A stretch of DNA of 64,000 nt from Adhaeribacter radiodurans (GCF_014075995.1 NZ_CP055153.1:4030001-4094000); one strand, 5' to 3'. Positions 27,205 to 37,184 are shown, numbered from the stretch's first letter. Notes: generated by a model from the sequence alone, not told the origin. Program-made: numbers and translations.

Positions 27205-27942
27205 ATGAAATCAGCATTAATTACCGGAGCCAACAAAGGCATTGGCCTGGAAACAGCAAAACAACTTTCCAAACAAGGACTGTTCGTCTATTTAGGCAGT
27301 CGGGATATAAAAAAAGGAGAAGTAATTGTCCAAGAATTAAAAGATAATGGCTTCTTAAACGTAAAGGCAATTGAAATAGACGTTACCAAGCCGGACACAA
27401 TTGCATCTGCCAAGATTATTATTCAAAAAGAACAAGGGCATTTAGATGTACTTATAAACAATGCCGGTATTAGTGGAGTTTTGCCGCAAAATGCGCTTGA
27501 AACAACCCCAGATCATTATAAAGAGGTTTTTGAAGTTAATTTATACAGCGTTATAAACGTAACCCAAACTTTTATTCCTTTATTAAAAAAATCGCCGGAA
27601 CCGAGAATTGTAAATGTAAGTACCAGTGTGGGCTCCCTTTCCCTTCAAAGCAATTCGAACTGGCCGGCTTACGACTATGCCAAATATGCGGTATATGCTT
27701 CTTCCAAATCGGCCATGAATATGTACACAATTCATTTAGCTTAAGAATTACGGGATACGCCTTTTAAAATAAATGCGGTTTGTCCGGGTTATACCAAAAG
27801 AGATTTCACCAATTATATGGGCGGGGAAGTGGAAGAAGCCGGAAAACGCATTATAAAATACGCTTTAATCGACCAAAACGGACCAAACGGAAAATTTTTC
27901 AGTGAAGAAACAAATCCGGATACGGGTGAAATACCCTGGTAA
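27205..27942 (+). pseudogene. Short-chain dehydrogenase/reductase with a premature stop
   Basis: NAD(P)-dependent classical SDR. MKSALITGANKGIGLETAKQL gives the TGxxxGxG cofactor loop, NNAG lies near residue 91, and the catalytic Tyr-x-x-x-Lys region is YAVYASSKSAMN near residue 168. TAA at 27742-27744 follows TIHLA; the same frame resumes ELRDTPFKINAVCPGYTKRDF and ends normally at 27942, about 245 residues in all. Catalytic residues precede the stop, but the lost PG-motif segment and C-terminal helix are needed for folding. One base change, no indel. Confidence 0.87.
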
Positions 27943-27989
27943 TAGAAGTAGAAAAATTATAAAGCAAACAACTTGTTATTATGTTATAG

Positions 27990-28014
27990 GGGCTGAAGTT
28001 TAGTACTTCGGCCC
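27990..28014 (+). terminator. Intrinsic terminator
   Basis: GGGCTGAAGT / ACTTCGGCCC stem with one G-T pair and a short loop, followed by TTTCTTATT. It lies 47 bases after the SDR reading frame. Confidence 0.82.
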
Positions 28015-28341
28015 TTTCTTATTAAATTAGCTGTTGTGTAAAATTTAGCATTTATGTAATAATTGGCTTAACCACCCAAAGCCTTAAACCGCTAACTTTT
28101 AGTATTATGGCTAATTGCAATACTTTTTAGAACATAAACTCTATTAAGTAACCAGACAAATTTTAATTTCATATACCTGCTATCGGAATTTATGCAATAA
28201 ACTACGAATAATAAATTAGTTAATTCATAAAATTCTAACATCTATTATCTCGATACTAGTGCCACTATACTTATAAGTAACCGGACAGAATTAAGACAAT
28301 TATTTATAGCAAGTTGCTGATCATTAAAAATTTACTAAACG

Positions 28342-28360
28342 AACAACGAACAACTACTTA
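28342..28360 (+). promoter_or_regulatory. 19-base word shared by two leaders
   Basis: AACAACGAACAACTACTTA ends 27 bases before the GH31 start. The identical 19 bases lie at 52863-52881, ending 26 bases before the start at 52908. Could be a leader/translation element or a short dispersed repeat. Confidence 0.4.
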
Positions 28361-28387
28361 CTATACCAAGACAAACAAATTATAAAC

Positions 28388-29962
28388 ATGAAGCTGATCA
28401 CACTCCTCCTTGGTTTATTTATAACAGTATCGGCGTATTCTCAGGAGAAAACCGAAATTAAATTTTTAGAGGGCGAGAGTTGGTGGGTTGGTATTATTGA
28501 CCAGGGGCATTTAATGCCGCTCACCAACAGTTTTAGTTTTGATATGGTTAAAGCGAACAACACGTATAATCAACTTCAGCCATTGTTTATTTCCAGTAGC
28601 GGGCGGTATATTTTTCCGGAAGAACCCGTAAAATTTACAATTAAATCGAACAGCCTGGAAATAGAGGGAGCTAGTAACCTTAAAGTCCAGACTGCCGGCA
28701 AATCCCTGCAAACTGCTTACCGGGAGGCAGCCGCCAAATACTTTTCCTTCCACGGCAAATACCCTTATCCGGATTTATTCCAGAAACCGCAGTACAATAC
28801 GTGGATTGAATTAACCTATAATCAAAACCAAAAAGACGTACTAAAATACGCGCAATCCATGCTCCGAAACGGCATGCCACCCGGAGTAATAATGATTGAC
28901 GATACTTGGCAGCATGATTACGGCGTTTGGGAGTTCGATGCCAATAAGTTTCCTAACCCCAAAGCCATGTTGGATACCCTGCACAGCCAAGGGTTTAAAG
29001 TTATGGTTTGGATATGTCCCTTCGTGAGCCCCGATAGCCGGGAATACCGAGAACTAGCCAAAGATGGAGGATTATTATTAAATAAAGAAGATTCCAAACC
29101 CAAGATGGTAGAATGGTGGAATGGCGTTAGCGCCGTTTTGGATTTAAGCCATCCAAACGGAGTTAAATGGTTTAAAGCCAAACTGGATTATCTGCAAAAC
29201 CAATATGGCGTAGACGGTTTTAAATTTGATGCCGGAGATATCCGTTTTTATGAAAACGGGAAATCGTACGGCAATATTTCGCCGCATCAACAGTGTTTGT
29301 TATTTAACCAACTGGCGGTACAATATCCATTAAATGAGTTTCGGGCGGCTTGGAAAGTTGGCGGGGAACCGTTGGCGCAACGCTTAGCCGACAAAGCCCA
29401 CAATTGGGAAGATTTACAAAAATTAATTCCCCAAATTACCCTGCAAGGCATTATGGGATATCCTTTTGCCTGCCCCGATATGATTGGCGGCGGGGAGTTT
29501 GGTTCGTTCCTTAATCTCGCACAAATTGATCAGGACTTGATTGTACGCTCCGCGCAATGCCACGCCTTTATGCCCATGATGCAGTTTTCGGTAAACCCCT
29601 TTCGTATTCTGGATGAAAAGCACATTAAGGCGGTTAAAGAGGCTGTTGCGTTGCGCAAAAATTTTGTACCCACCATTATGGCTTTAGTGAAAAATGCTGC
29701 CCAAACCGGGGAGCCCGTTGTACGAATGATGGAGTACGAATTTCCGCACCAGGGCTTCGAAAAGATCAAAGATCAGTTTATGTTGGGAGATAGTTATTTA
29801 ATTGCTCCCGTACTGATAAAGAATGCCACTACGCGTAAAATTGTGCTGCCCAAGGGAAAATGGAAAGACTCCAACGGTAAAATATGGCAAGGCAACAAAA
29901 CCATAGAATACCCAACTAAACTCGAAACCCTCCCTTATTTTACTCGACTTGATAAGCATTAG
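28388..29962 (+). CDS. GH31 glycoside hydrolase, secreted
   Basis: 524 residues. Signal peptide 1-19 (VSAYSQ). A short N-terminal beta domain precedes the barrel (PQYNTWIELTYNQNQ, GVIMIDDTWQHDYGVWEFD, FKVMVWICPFVSPDS). The nucleophile is D281 in VDGFKFDAGD. IMGYPFACPDMIGGGEFGS and QCHAFMPMMQFSVNPFR follow, then the C-terminal beta domain (YLIAPVL..., RKIVLPKGKWKD). Shorter than many GH31 enzymes but complete in blocks. The subfamily is uncertain; alpha-glucosidase, alpha-xylosidase and sulfoquinovosidase-like are all possible. Exported. Single gene. Confidence 0.92.
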   Translation: MKLITLLLGLFITVSAYSQEKTEIKFLEGESWWVGIIDQGHLMPLTNSFSFDMVKANNTYNQLQPLFISSSGRYIFPEEPVKFTIKSNSLEIEGASNLKVQTAGKSLQTAYREAAAKYFSFHGKYPYPDLFQKPQYNTWIELTYNQNQKDVLKYAQSMLRNGMPPGVIMIDDTWQHDYGVWEFDANKFPNPKAMLDTLHSQGFKVMVWICPFVSPDSREYRELAKDGGLLLNKEDSKPKMVEWWNGVSAVLDLSHPNGVKWFKAKLDYLQNQYGVDGFKFDAGDIRFYENGKSYGNISPHQQCLLFNQLAVQYPLNEFRAAWKVGGEPLAQRLADKAHNWEDLQKLIPQITLQGIMGYPFACPDMIGGGEFGSFLNLAQIDQDLIVRSAQCHAFMPMMQFSVNPFRILDEKHIKAVKEAVALRKNFVPTIMALVKNAAQTGEPVVRMMEYEFPHQGFEKIKDQFMLGDSYLIAPVLIKNATTRKIVLPKGKWKDSNGKIWQGNKTIEYPTKLETLPYFTRLDKH

Positions 29963-30116
29963 AAAATATTAATTGCATGGCATTTTTTAGTAAATGTGGC
30001 AGACAAAATAGAATATTCAGCCTGATGTCCATTTAAAGTCACAATAAATTTTAAGTAAATTTCTGTCCTGAAATTTTTTACTTTTAAAAATATTACTCCT
30101 TGTTCAATATAGAATT

Positions 30117-30653
30117 TTGAAAGACGAATCGAAAAAGATAGTTGCAGATTTTACCTTTACCATAGATATTTGGCTAGCCGAGTTAGAGCAATATACTCTT
30201 GATCAATTGCTTATAAAACCTTCTCCGGAAAACTGGTCAATGGGGCAGGTTTACGTGCATTTATTAGATGCTACCGCTTTTTTTATGGAACAAGTTAAAG
30301 CCTGTCTGATTACGAATAGCCATGCAGCCGAAGAAGCAGCACCCGTGGCAAAACTTATGTTTCAAAATAATAGTTTTCCGGACGCAGTTTTGGAAGGGCC
30401 ATCTTCCAATGCGCATACTCCGCAACCCGCTAGCAAGGAACAACTAACCCGAGATTTAATTGCTTTAAAATCCGAAATAACGCAACTTGGAATTTTACTC
30501 CAGAGCAGTGAGATTACAGGTAAAACTAAACACCCAGGGTTAAAATATTTTAATGCGCAGGAATGGTTACAATTTGCTGAAATCCATTTTCGCCATCATC
30601 TAAGACAAAAGCAAAGAATAGATGACTTTTTGAACAGAACGGCTGCATTCTAA
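30117..30653 (+). CDS. DinB-superfamily protein
   Basis: 178 residues from a TTG start at 30117; no ATG fits better. Four-helix-bundle pattern with candidate metal-binding histidines in GQVYVHLLDATAFF (about residue 48) and EIHFRHHLRQKQRIDDFL (about 160-164), the usual DinB_2 spacing. PSPENWSMGQV is a typical opening. Such proteins are putative metal-dependent thiol-S-transferases or hydrolases; the substrate here is unknown. Cytosolic. Confidence 0.88.
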   Translation: MKDESKKIVADFTFTIDIWLAELEQYTLDQLLIKPSPENWSMGQVYVHLLDATAFFMEQVKACLITNSHAAEEAAPVAKLMFQNNSFPDAVLEGPSSNAHTPQPASKEQLTRDLIALKSEITQLGILLQSSEITGKTKHPGLKYFNAQEWLQFAEIHFRHHLRQKQRIDDFLNRTAAF

Positions 30654-30760
30654 TTTACTAAATAACGTGAGTTTTATGTAAGCACTAATTTTAACTACCT
30701 AAACAACCTATAGCCGTGTTCGCAAGCAAAATTCTATTTTCAGTTCTTGCTGTCCATTTC

Positions 30761-30814
30761 AGTCATCCTGAAAGGATCTAACCAGTAGGTAGCCGATTTC
30801 TTTCAGAATGACGT
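30761..30814. repeat. Short palindromic dispersed repeat (GTCATCCTGAAAG ends)
   Basis: AGTCATCCTGAAAGGATCTAA at 30761-30781 and CTTTCAGAATGACGT at 30800-30814 form imperfect inverted ends. The same end sequence bounds the 136-base element at 52565-52700. Confidence 0.65.
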
Positions 30815-30922
30815 GCTTAGAGAAGGTTAGCGCTCTATTCTTTTTTAGCTCGAATTCACGTTAAATATTGTTTTTAGCGAACTTTGGGCTCAATGTTATT
30901 TTTAAAAATTTATTAGCAATTT

Positions 30923-30930
30923 TAGATTTG
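30923..30930 (+). promoter_or_regulatory. Possible -7 box (TAGATTTG)
   Basis: Matches the Bacteroidota TAnnTTTG element, 48 bases before the GTG start at 30978. I do not see a good -33 TTG at the right distance, so this is weak. Confidence 0.25.
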
Positions 30931-30977
30931 TACTTATTATTCATTAGACCTCTTTCACCTTAACCATTCAGTTTCCC

Positions 30978-31445
30978 GTGGCAGACAATATAATCGATCT
31001 AACAGCAACAATTAAAATTTCTAAAAGCCCCGCAAAGGTATTTGCCTACTTATCTAATTATACCAACGATAGCTTATGGCGTAAAGAAATTAACTGGGTA
31101 AAGTTAAATACCGGAACAATTGCAAAAGAAACCGTAATAACCGAAGAATCTTTTTTATCGCGCCGGGTGCCAAATTATGTTTCAACCTTACAGTGCACAG
31201 ATATTCAAAACAACCGGCTAATTACCAGTGAAACAATCCCCGGCAACCCGTTCTGGGCCAAAAACACCCGGATGGTAGAACCATTACCCAGTAATTTTAC
31301 GAAAGTAACGTACCAGCTTCAGTTCGACCGAAATATTGTAAAGCATGGCCTAGGCTTTAACTTGCCTAAATTTCTGGTTAATTTTTACACCCGTTCTACC
31401 ATGAAAAAGTACCTGGCGGTATTGAAGAAAAATTTAGAAAAGTAA
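30978..31445 (+). CDS. SRPBCC-family (polyketide cyclase/START-like) protein
   Basis: 155 residues from a GTG start. Opens with the usual ATIKISKSPAKVFAYLSNYTNDSLWR and ends with a long C-terminal helix (STMKKYLAVLKKNLEK), the helix-grip fold of SRPBCC proteins. These bind hydrophobic ligands; no specific ligand can be named. Cytosolic, single gene. Confidence 0.85.
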   Translation: MADNIIDLTATIKISKSPAKVFAYLSNYTNDSLWRKEINWVKLNTGTIAKETVITEESFLSRRVPNYVSTLQCTDIQNNRLITSETIPGNPFWAKNTRMVEPLPSNFTKVTYQLQFDRNIVKHGLGFNLPKFLVNFYTRSTMKKYLAVLKKNLEK

Positions 31446-31593
31446 AAGTTCATTTCTTGTATCCAAGTTTCTATCGGCTACTATTCCTTTATAAAATCAA
31501 AAAAAGTAAACAGGACCGGTTTGGGTACTTTATACTTATTACGTTAGCAGTAAAGTCTTAAGCAATAGAACAACAATAAGTAAAAATATTTTT

Positions 31594-31649
31594 GTCCTTC
31601 AGGAGGAACCTATTCCGCTATGTAGCCAATTAGGTTCCTCCTGAAGGAC
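31594..31649. terminator. 19-bp perfect hairpin between convergent genes
   Basis: GTCCTTCAGGAGGAACCTA and its exact complement at 31631-31649 around an 18-base loop, between the genes ending at 31445 and 31707. Long G/C-containing stem without strong T runs; it may be a REP-type unit that also ends transcripts. Confidence 0.65.
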
Positions 31650-31706
31650 GGGAAAAATCATCATTCCATAAACCAATATTATCGAAGACTTATTTCTTTT
31701 AACAAT

Positions 31707-32615
31707 TTACAATACATAAAAACTTTCTGCTTTAATTTTTTCTGGCACTTTATGGTCGTTTATCATTTGTTTTAGGTTTCGTTCAATGGTGCGGGCAATA
31801 GTGGTTACCGGGGTATCGGTGGGTTTATTTTCAAAAGGGTCCTGCAAGTGAATGGCCATTTTCTCAATTAAAAAGAAAGATGCCGCAATAATAACCACCA
31901 TCGGAATCTCTAAAATCCCAAAAGTATCCAGCAAAGAAAAGGGCAGTAAAAGAATAAATATAAACAGCGAAAAATGGATGTATAAACCATAAGTTACCGG
32001 GAATATGGTGTTTTTAATTCGTTCGCACTTACCCATAGAGTCGCACAAGCGCGTGAGCGTATCGTCGAGTTCTACTTGCTGGTATTTATTTACCTGACCT
32101 TCCTGCAACAATCTTTTCAGGTCGCGACCATGTAATTGCAGCAGGGCATTTGGTACGTTATCGTGTTTGCTCACAAATTCTAATTCTTCCGGCTCCAGGT
32201 ATTTATTTAACCGGTTTGTGGGCGATTGATTGCGCAACGACTGACCCAGGCTATAGCACCAGGCAATTTGCCGGTTAATAAACCGGTCCTGAAAATTTTT
32301 AACGCTTACCGAAACGTACGGATCGGCCATAAAATAAAGCAGTTGCCGCACCAAAGTCCGGGAGTCGTTTACAATGGCGCCCCAAACAATGCGGGCTTCC
32401 CACCAACGGTCGTAAGCCTGATTTGACTTAAATGCTAAAAGTAAGGAGAGCACCGTACCTAATACCATGGGTACGCTCAGCGGAATAGACATACTTATAC
32501 CATGCAAGTACTTATCCCAGATACCAATTAATGTGGCGTAGATTACCACAAATGTTACCTCGTACTTTACTTTTCCGAAAACGTACGAGATAGGAATATT
32601 TTTTTTGAGTAACAT
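31707..32615 (-). CDS. Bestrophin-family anion channel-like membrane protein
   Basis: 302 residues. Matches the bacterial bestrophin/YneE family: IPISYVFGKVKYEVTFVVIYATLIGIW, then SIPLSVPMVLGTVLSLLLAFKSNQAYDRWWEARIVWGAIVNDSRTL, a cytoplasmic helical stretch, and a hydrophobic pair near 215-255 (YGLYIHFSLFIFILLLPFSLLD, IPMVVIIAASFFLIEKMAIHLQDPFENKPTDTP). Family members form pentameric chloride or cation channels in the inner membrane. It follows the universal stress gene on the same strand after 57 bases, so they are probably co-transcribed. Confidence 0.92.
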   Translation of the reverse strand: MLLKKNIPISYVFGKVKYEVTFVVIYATLIGIWDKYLHGISMSIPLSVPMVLGTVLSLLLAFKSNQAYDRWWEARIVWGAIVNDSRTLVRQLLYFMADPYVSVSVKNFQDRFINRQIAWCYSLGQSLRNQSPTNRLNKYLEPEELEFVSKHDNVPNALLQLHGRDLKRLLQEGQVNKYQQVELDDTLTRLCDSMGKCERIKNTIFPVTYGLYIHFSLFIFILLLPFSLLDTFGILEIPMVVIIAASFFLIEKMAIHLQDPFENKPTDTPVTTIARTIERNLKQMINDHKVPEKIKAESFYVL

Positions 32616-32672
32616 AGTTTTATAGATATAAAGGCAATTACCGTGTATAGCCTTTGATTGGGTAGATAAAGG

Positions 32673-33500
32673 TTAGGCAATAGTTAAGAAGGGCACCCTG
32701 GTTTGTTTGGCCACGTCGCTCGAAATTCTTTTTTTATGAAAAAAATTGCTAAATAATTTCTTTTTGCGGCCGGCTACCAGCAGATCTACTTTAAACTCGT
32801 CCACAAAAGTGTAAACTCCGCCTCTAAAATCGTTTTCCTGAATTAAATGAACCGAGCAGTTTTTCTCTTTAAGTTCTTTGTTTAAGTATACCTTTTTGAG
32901 TACATATTCTAGCTTTAAGATGTCGGTACCCGGTTTAAAAATTACCAGGAATGTTACGTAATAATCTTTACCCGAAGTTAGATTAAGAAGTAATTCATCC
33001 ACCAGCAAGGTATAAGTATCATCTGTATCCAGAACGTAAGCTATTTTTCGGAAACGGCTGGCTTCGGTATCGTCAGGAATGTACAGCACCGGGCAGGAAA
33101 CTGCTGTTACCAGGCTACTAAACAACTCTACCCCGTTGGGCACCGAAGATTTAGAATCTTTTACCGGGCACAAAATAAGGTCGATGTTATTATCCTGTAC
33201 AAAATCTCTAATCTTTACAGTGCTATCGCCGTAAAGAGGTACAACGTCCAATTTACTAATTTCTACGGCGTAAGATTTTCGGATGCGGTCTAGTGCTTTT
33301 TGGAAAGGAGTATGAATATTTGCCAGTTTATCTTCTTCCCGCGGTAGCATTATAAGATCCGTTATAGAATCTGGTAGAGGAATAAGTTGCAGTAAAATAA
33401 TCTGGCACGTTTGGCCTTGCATAACTTCAAGGCCATATTTAATCAGGTTTAATGATTGGGTGGTTAGATCCGTCGGGATTACTATTTTTTTTACAGACAT
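32673..33500 (-). CDS. Universal stress protein, two UspA-like domains
   Basis: 275 residues from the ATG at 33500 (MSVKKIVIPTDLTTQS); an in-frame ATG at 33551 only adds an unlikely leader. Domain 1 (about 1-145) opens KKIVIPTDLT and ends in VSCPVLYIPDD; domain 2 (about 150-275) opens FRKIAYVLDTDDTYTLLVDE and ends VDLLVAGRKKK...TRVPFLTIA. The ATP-loop glycines are not well preserved, so nucleotide binding is uncertain. Cytosolic stress-linked role, paired with the bestrophin-like gene. Confidence 0.9.
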   Translation of the reverse strand: MSVKKIVIPTDLTTQSLNLIKYGLEVMQGQTCQIILLQLIPLPDSITDLIMLPREEDKLANIHTPFQKALDRIRKSYAVEISKLDVVPLYGDSTVKIRDFVQDNNIDLILCPVKDSKSSVPNGVELFSSLVTAVSCPVLYIPDDTEASRFRKIAYVLDTDDTYTLLVDELLLNLTSGKDYYVTFLVIFKPGTDILKLEYVLKKVYLNKELKEKNCSVHLIQENDFRGGVYTFVDEFKVDLLVAGRKKKLFSNFFHKKRISSDVAKQTRVPFLTIA

Positions 33501-33976
33501 AAATTTTAAGTTTAATGAAACAGTGCAAGTAGTTTTGATGCAAATGTTCAAACCTAAAATTAAGCCCCAATTAAAGACACATTAAAATGTTGTTAAACTG
33601 ATTTAGTAAATATTAACCTAATTTTTAATGCCATTTTAAGGAATACTTACTAATATTCATTAAACACCCTTTAAATAAACAGTCTATTACCTTAAATCCC
33701 TTTTACTTTATACTTTTTATTAGTATTCCGTAATATTTAAAACAAACCAGATTTTGAAATTAAAATAAAATTAAAAACCAGTTGTTTTATAAGCCTGTCA
33801 AATTAAAATTTCATTAAAGGATAAATTAAATACATTCATTTTAAAACAGCTAAATTTAATTTTATACCATAAAGAACAGTATTCCTATATTATTAAACTT
33901 GCATACAATAAAAAAGGCTCTGGTATTTTCAACCAGAGCCTTTTTTATAAAGAGTGTATATTTGAGTACTTTAAGT
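33501..33976. other. 476-base spacer
   Basis: Very A/T-rich. Carries the promoter side of the stress-protein gene and, at 33908-33948, the terminator of the polysaccharide-lyase gene. Nothing else is supported. Confidence 0.5.
33908..33948 (-). terminator. Intrinsic terminator (two-way capable)
   Basis: 17-bp perfect arms (A6GGCTCTGGT and complement) around a 7-base loop, with A and T runs on both sides. It lies 29 bases past the stop of the gene ending at 33977. Confidence 0.92.
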
Positions 33977-36082
33977 CTATTTTAAAATTATACCATCTGA
34001 AACGGAGGTCGACATTTTACCAGCGGCATTTTTAGTTTGAGCTTTCACCCATTTAGAACCAGCTCCGCTTGATAATGTCCAGGCTCTGGTAGTTTTTACT
34101 GCCTCCCAAGCGGTCCAGTTGCTGTTGGCATTGTCGTAGAAGCGGATGTGGGTGGAGTTTGTAGCGGTAACATTTAGCGTAACCTTAGTAGAAGTGGTAC
34201 TAGCCGCATTGTTATTTATTACCATTTTTACCGTTGGAGTAGCATTAGGGTCGCTTACAATAGGGTTTTCTAAGTTAATACCATCCATTACGGTAGTAGA
34301 CATTATGCCTGAGGCATTTTTAACTTGTACTTTCACCCATTTAGAACCAGCCCCGCTCGATAATGTCCAGGCTTTGGTAGCAGCTATCGACTCCCAAGCT
34401 GTCCAAGTGCTATTGGCGTTGTCGTAAAAGCGCATCTGAGTGGCATTAAGGGCAGTAATATTTAAGGTAACATTAGTAGTAGTTGTAGTAGCAGCATTAT
34501 TATTAATTACCATGGCTACACTTGGGTTGGCATTTAAATCGGCAATATTTGGATTTTGCAGGATAATACCATCTGATACTACTTCGGACATTACTCCAAC
34601 AGTATTTAACACTTGTACTTTTACCCATTTAGAACCGGCTCCGCTCGATAAAGTCCAAGGTTTGATTTCAGTTACTGGTTCCCAATCGGTCCAGTTGCTG
34701 TTGGCGTTATCGTAGAAACGCATGTGAGTAGCATTTACTGCTGAAATATTAAGTCTGGCTTGGGTAGAAGAAGTAGAAGCGGAGTCACTGTTAATTACCA
34801 GTTTTACGCTTGGGGCACCTGATCCGTAAGCATTAGAGTTTACTACTTTAAAGCTTACACTAGCCGTTGCAACAGCATTTCCGGTGGCATTAGCTCCACT
34901 GAAAGAAGTGGCTTTTAAAGTATAGTCGCCAGAGGCAGGTAACCAGTTGTTAAAGTTTCCACCGGCATCTCCGAATAAAGAATAAGGGGCACCTGACTGA
35001 ATCATTTCCTGGTTTTCGGTACCTGATAAATTAAACTTTACACTGCCTACCGCCGAGGCAGATGTTGCCTCAATATTTAAGTCGTAAGTTGGTAAAGTAG
35101 CTAAGTCAAAAGTAGAACCTTCGGTAAGTTTTTGTAAAGGTTGGTCGGTATTGGCGTTAATCAAGGTTAAAGTTAAAGGTTCGTTACTTGTTGGTTTGTC
35201 TACAGTGGTAGAGTCAGTGGGAGGAGTAGTTGGAGGAGTTACCGCTCCAGAAGGAACAACATCTTTATAAGTAGCTTTTTCGTTACCAGCCCGTACTTCG
35301 TCGATGTAAATTACGCGTTTAGTAACTTTATACCATCTTCTTTTATAGATACCAGTTTTAAAATAAGGGTAATTTTTATCATTATAGCAGTTAGGGCCTT
35401 TATAATCTACTACTTTCACGCCGTTTTTCCATACTTCTAACACTCCGTCTGATTGGTGAGAAAAGTTAAAATGGTAAACCATATCTAACCACTTATCTTT
35501 TTCTAAAGGACCTAAGTCGAAAACTTTTTTACCGCTTATTGTTGTATTAGTATTGATAGATTTAGTAGCCCAATAGATTACAAAGTTTAAACGACCTTTA
35601 CTTACTACTAAAGACAAGGGGGGTAGACGTGCCGCCTCACCTGCATCTTCTACGGCATGCCACTGCGAGATAATATCCCAACCTTCAGGGTTATAATCGT
35701 TTTCCCAGGCGTTGCTTGGCAAATATAAGCTGTTACCGTACCAGCGATTACTGTTTGTTTCGTAAGGCAACAAAATTTCAGAACGAATCTGGCTGTCGCT
35801 GCTTCTCATTTCGAATTTAGCTGCTTTAGAACCGCTGCGAACAAAATCGCTGTTAATAGCAAATCCGAAAGAAGTATAAATTTGTTTGTTAAAATAAGAA
35901 CTTAAAGTAGGCTCAAATTTAGCTTCCGCTAATAAATTGTTTCTGCCTTCGGAGCTAAAAGCATTGCTTGCAGCAGTTTTTTCGGCGTACGAATAAGATT
36001 GCATTTCTTCTAATTCGTCTTTCTGACAAGAAGTAGTTACAATTGTTAAGAAAGAAAGGGCGATTAGTAAAAATTTTTTCAT
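33977..36082 (-). CDS. Polysaccharide lyase-family lipoprotein with three repeated beta modules
   Basis: 701 residues from the ATG at 36082, chosen because it gives a lipoprotein signal (MKKFLLIALSFLTIVTTSCQ). Residues about 55-275 match the heparin-lyase-I-like polysaccharide lyase fold (FVRSGSKAAKFEMRSSDSQIRSEI, WYGNSLYLP, DIISQWHAV, WLDMVYHFNFSHQSDGVLEVWKNG). A Pro/Thr linker and an Ig-like module (about 310-420) follow. Then come three near-identical 90-residue repeats (MRFYDNANSNWTDWEP ... SSGAGSKWVKVQV), also seen once in the propeller protein at 7219. Predicted outer-membrane, surface-facing; cleaves uronic-acid polysaccharide by elimination. Substrate uncertain. Confidence 0.88.
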   Translation of the reverse strand: MKKFLLIALSFLTIVTTSCQKDELEEMQSYSYAEKTAASNAFSSEGRNNLLAEAKFEPTLSSYFNKQIYTSFGFAINSDFVRSGSKAAKFEMRSSDSQIRSEILLPYETNSNRWYGNSLYLPSNAWENDYNPEGWDIISQWHAVEDAGEAARLPPLSLVVSKGRLNFVIYWATKSINTNTTISGKKVFDLGPLEKDKWLDMVYHFNFSHQSDGVLEVWKNGVKVVDYKGPNCYNDKNYPYFKTGIYKRRWYKVTKRVIYIDEVRAGNEKATYKDVVPSGAVTPPTTPPTDSTTVDKPTSNEPLTLTLINANTDQPLQKLTEGSTFDLATLPTYDLNIEATSASAVGSVKFNLSGTENQEMIQSGAPYSLFGDAGGNFNNWLPASGDYTLKATSFSGANATGNAVATASVSFKVVNSNAYGSGAPSVKLVINSDSASTSSTQARLNISAVNATHMRFYDNANSNWTDWEPVTEIKPWTLSSGAGSKWVKVQVLNTVGVMSEVVSDGIILQNPNIADLNANPSVAMVINNNAATTTTTNVTLNITALNATQMRFYDNANSTWTAWESIAATKAWTLSSGAGSKWVKVQVKNASGIMSTTVMDGINLENPIVSDPNATPTVKMVINNNAASTTSTKVTLNVTATNSTHIRFYDNANSNWTAWEAVKTTRAWTLSSGAGSKWVKAQTKNAAGKMSTSVSDGIILK

Positions 36083-37184
36083 AAAATAATTTTGATTACA
36101 ATAAGGCATACCTGTAGCAGGATAGTACCGGAACTATTTAAAAAATTTAGATTTTACTTATAAAAGATAGAACAAATTTATAAACTATAATTTTTTATTG
36201 ATCTTTGTTCTAATGTTATTTTTAAAAAATGTAACAAATTCGATATTTATCTTTGCTGCTATTCTTAATTTCTGATACAAATTTAAGGGACGAATTTTTA
36301 ACCACAAAATAGCAACTCGAAATATTTATGCTATTTATAGGTATTTCTTTGAAATGTTATATTTATTGAATTAAATCCGGGTAAAATGGCTAAAATTTTG
36401 TCATTATAAAGCCCCTAAATAAATTTTTACTATTTTAACAAAACTAATAAAAGCATTAATTTACCAGAACATTTACGCTTATCTTAAATAGTATTTATAT
36501 TGAATTTATTGGATTTACAGTCTCTAAAGGGCGTTAATTGCAGCAGAAATTTACAGTTTTATGGCAATTCAAATAAGTAAAGCCATGCTATAAGTTGAGA
36601 GTAAGAATTTTATACAATAAAAAGTACCATGTTTTCCAAAGAAGCTGTTTAGTATTTGTAATAAGGTCGAAATACGTCGTCATTGGTAGTATCCTCATCA
36701 CCAATGCTGGATATCTTACCACAATTCTTCTGGTAATATCTATTTAAAGCGCTGTAACTAATAAAATTTAAAAGTCTAAACAGCTTCAAAGTAAAGAGAC
36801 AAATTAAATTTAAGGTGATAAGTTGGGAAAAGCTTCCCTCCTAAGTTTAGGAAAGATAGAAATGGTTGTTTTCCTATTAAAGCTGCCAGTGAAAATGAAT
36901 ATTTATTGTTGTCCAGGTACATATTTAAATACTCCTGATTAAGTTTTCTATTTAAAGAATAACTTTTAGGACTAACCCTTAAACATTAGAGCTGTTCCGC
37001 CTCTTTAAAAAAGTAAAAATTCTGGCTGAGGAGGTGTCCTCACAAACTTATAGGGGCTGGCAACGAACTAATGGATTGCCGAAATTCCTAATAATAAATA
37101 AACTTCTAAAAGGCGAAACAGTTTCGATTTTTTAAAAAATAAGAAATAGTAAGTAGTATTGTTTTTTACTACTTACCTGAGCCA
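36083..37184. other. 1.1-kb A/T-rich spacer without genes
   Basis: Both strands have dense stops. I see no conserved motif, hairpin or short frame worth calling. The first 100-200 bases should hold the promoter of the lyase gene. Confidence 0.5.

Larger units (their letters stand above)
27943..28387. other. 445-base spacer
   Basis: Begins with the terminator at 27990-28014. The rest is A/T-rich with no gene. It ends with the 19-base word at 28342-28360, which recurs before the gene at 52908. Confidence 0.5.
30654..30977. other. 324-base spacer with a small palindromic repeat
   Basis: Contains the 54-base inverted-repeat unit at 30761-30814 and, near the end, a TAGATTTG box at 30923-30930. 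No gene. Confidence 0.55.

Noticed and set aside
34146-34715. Two similar plus-strand open frames antisense to the polysaccharide-lyase gene
   Set aside because: They resemble each other only because the real gene on the minus strand has three near-identical repeats there.
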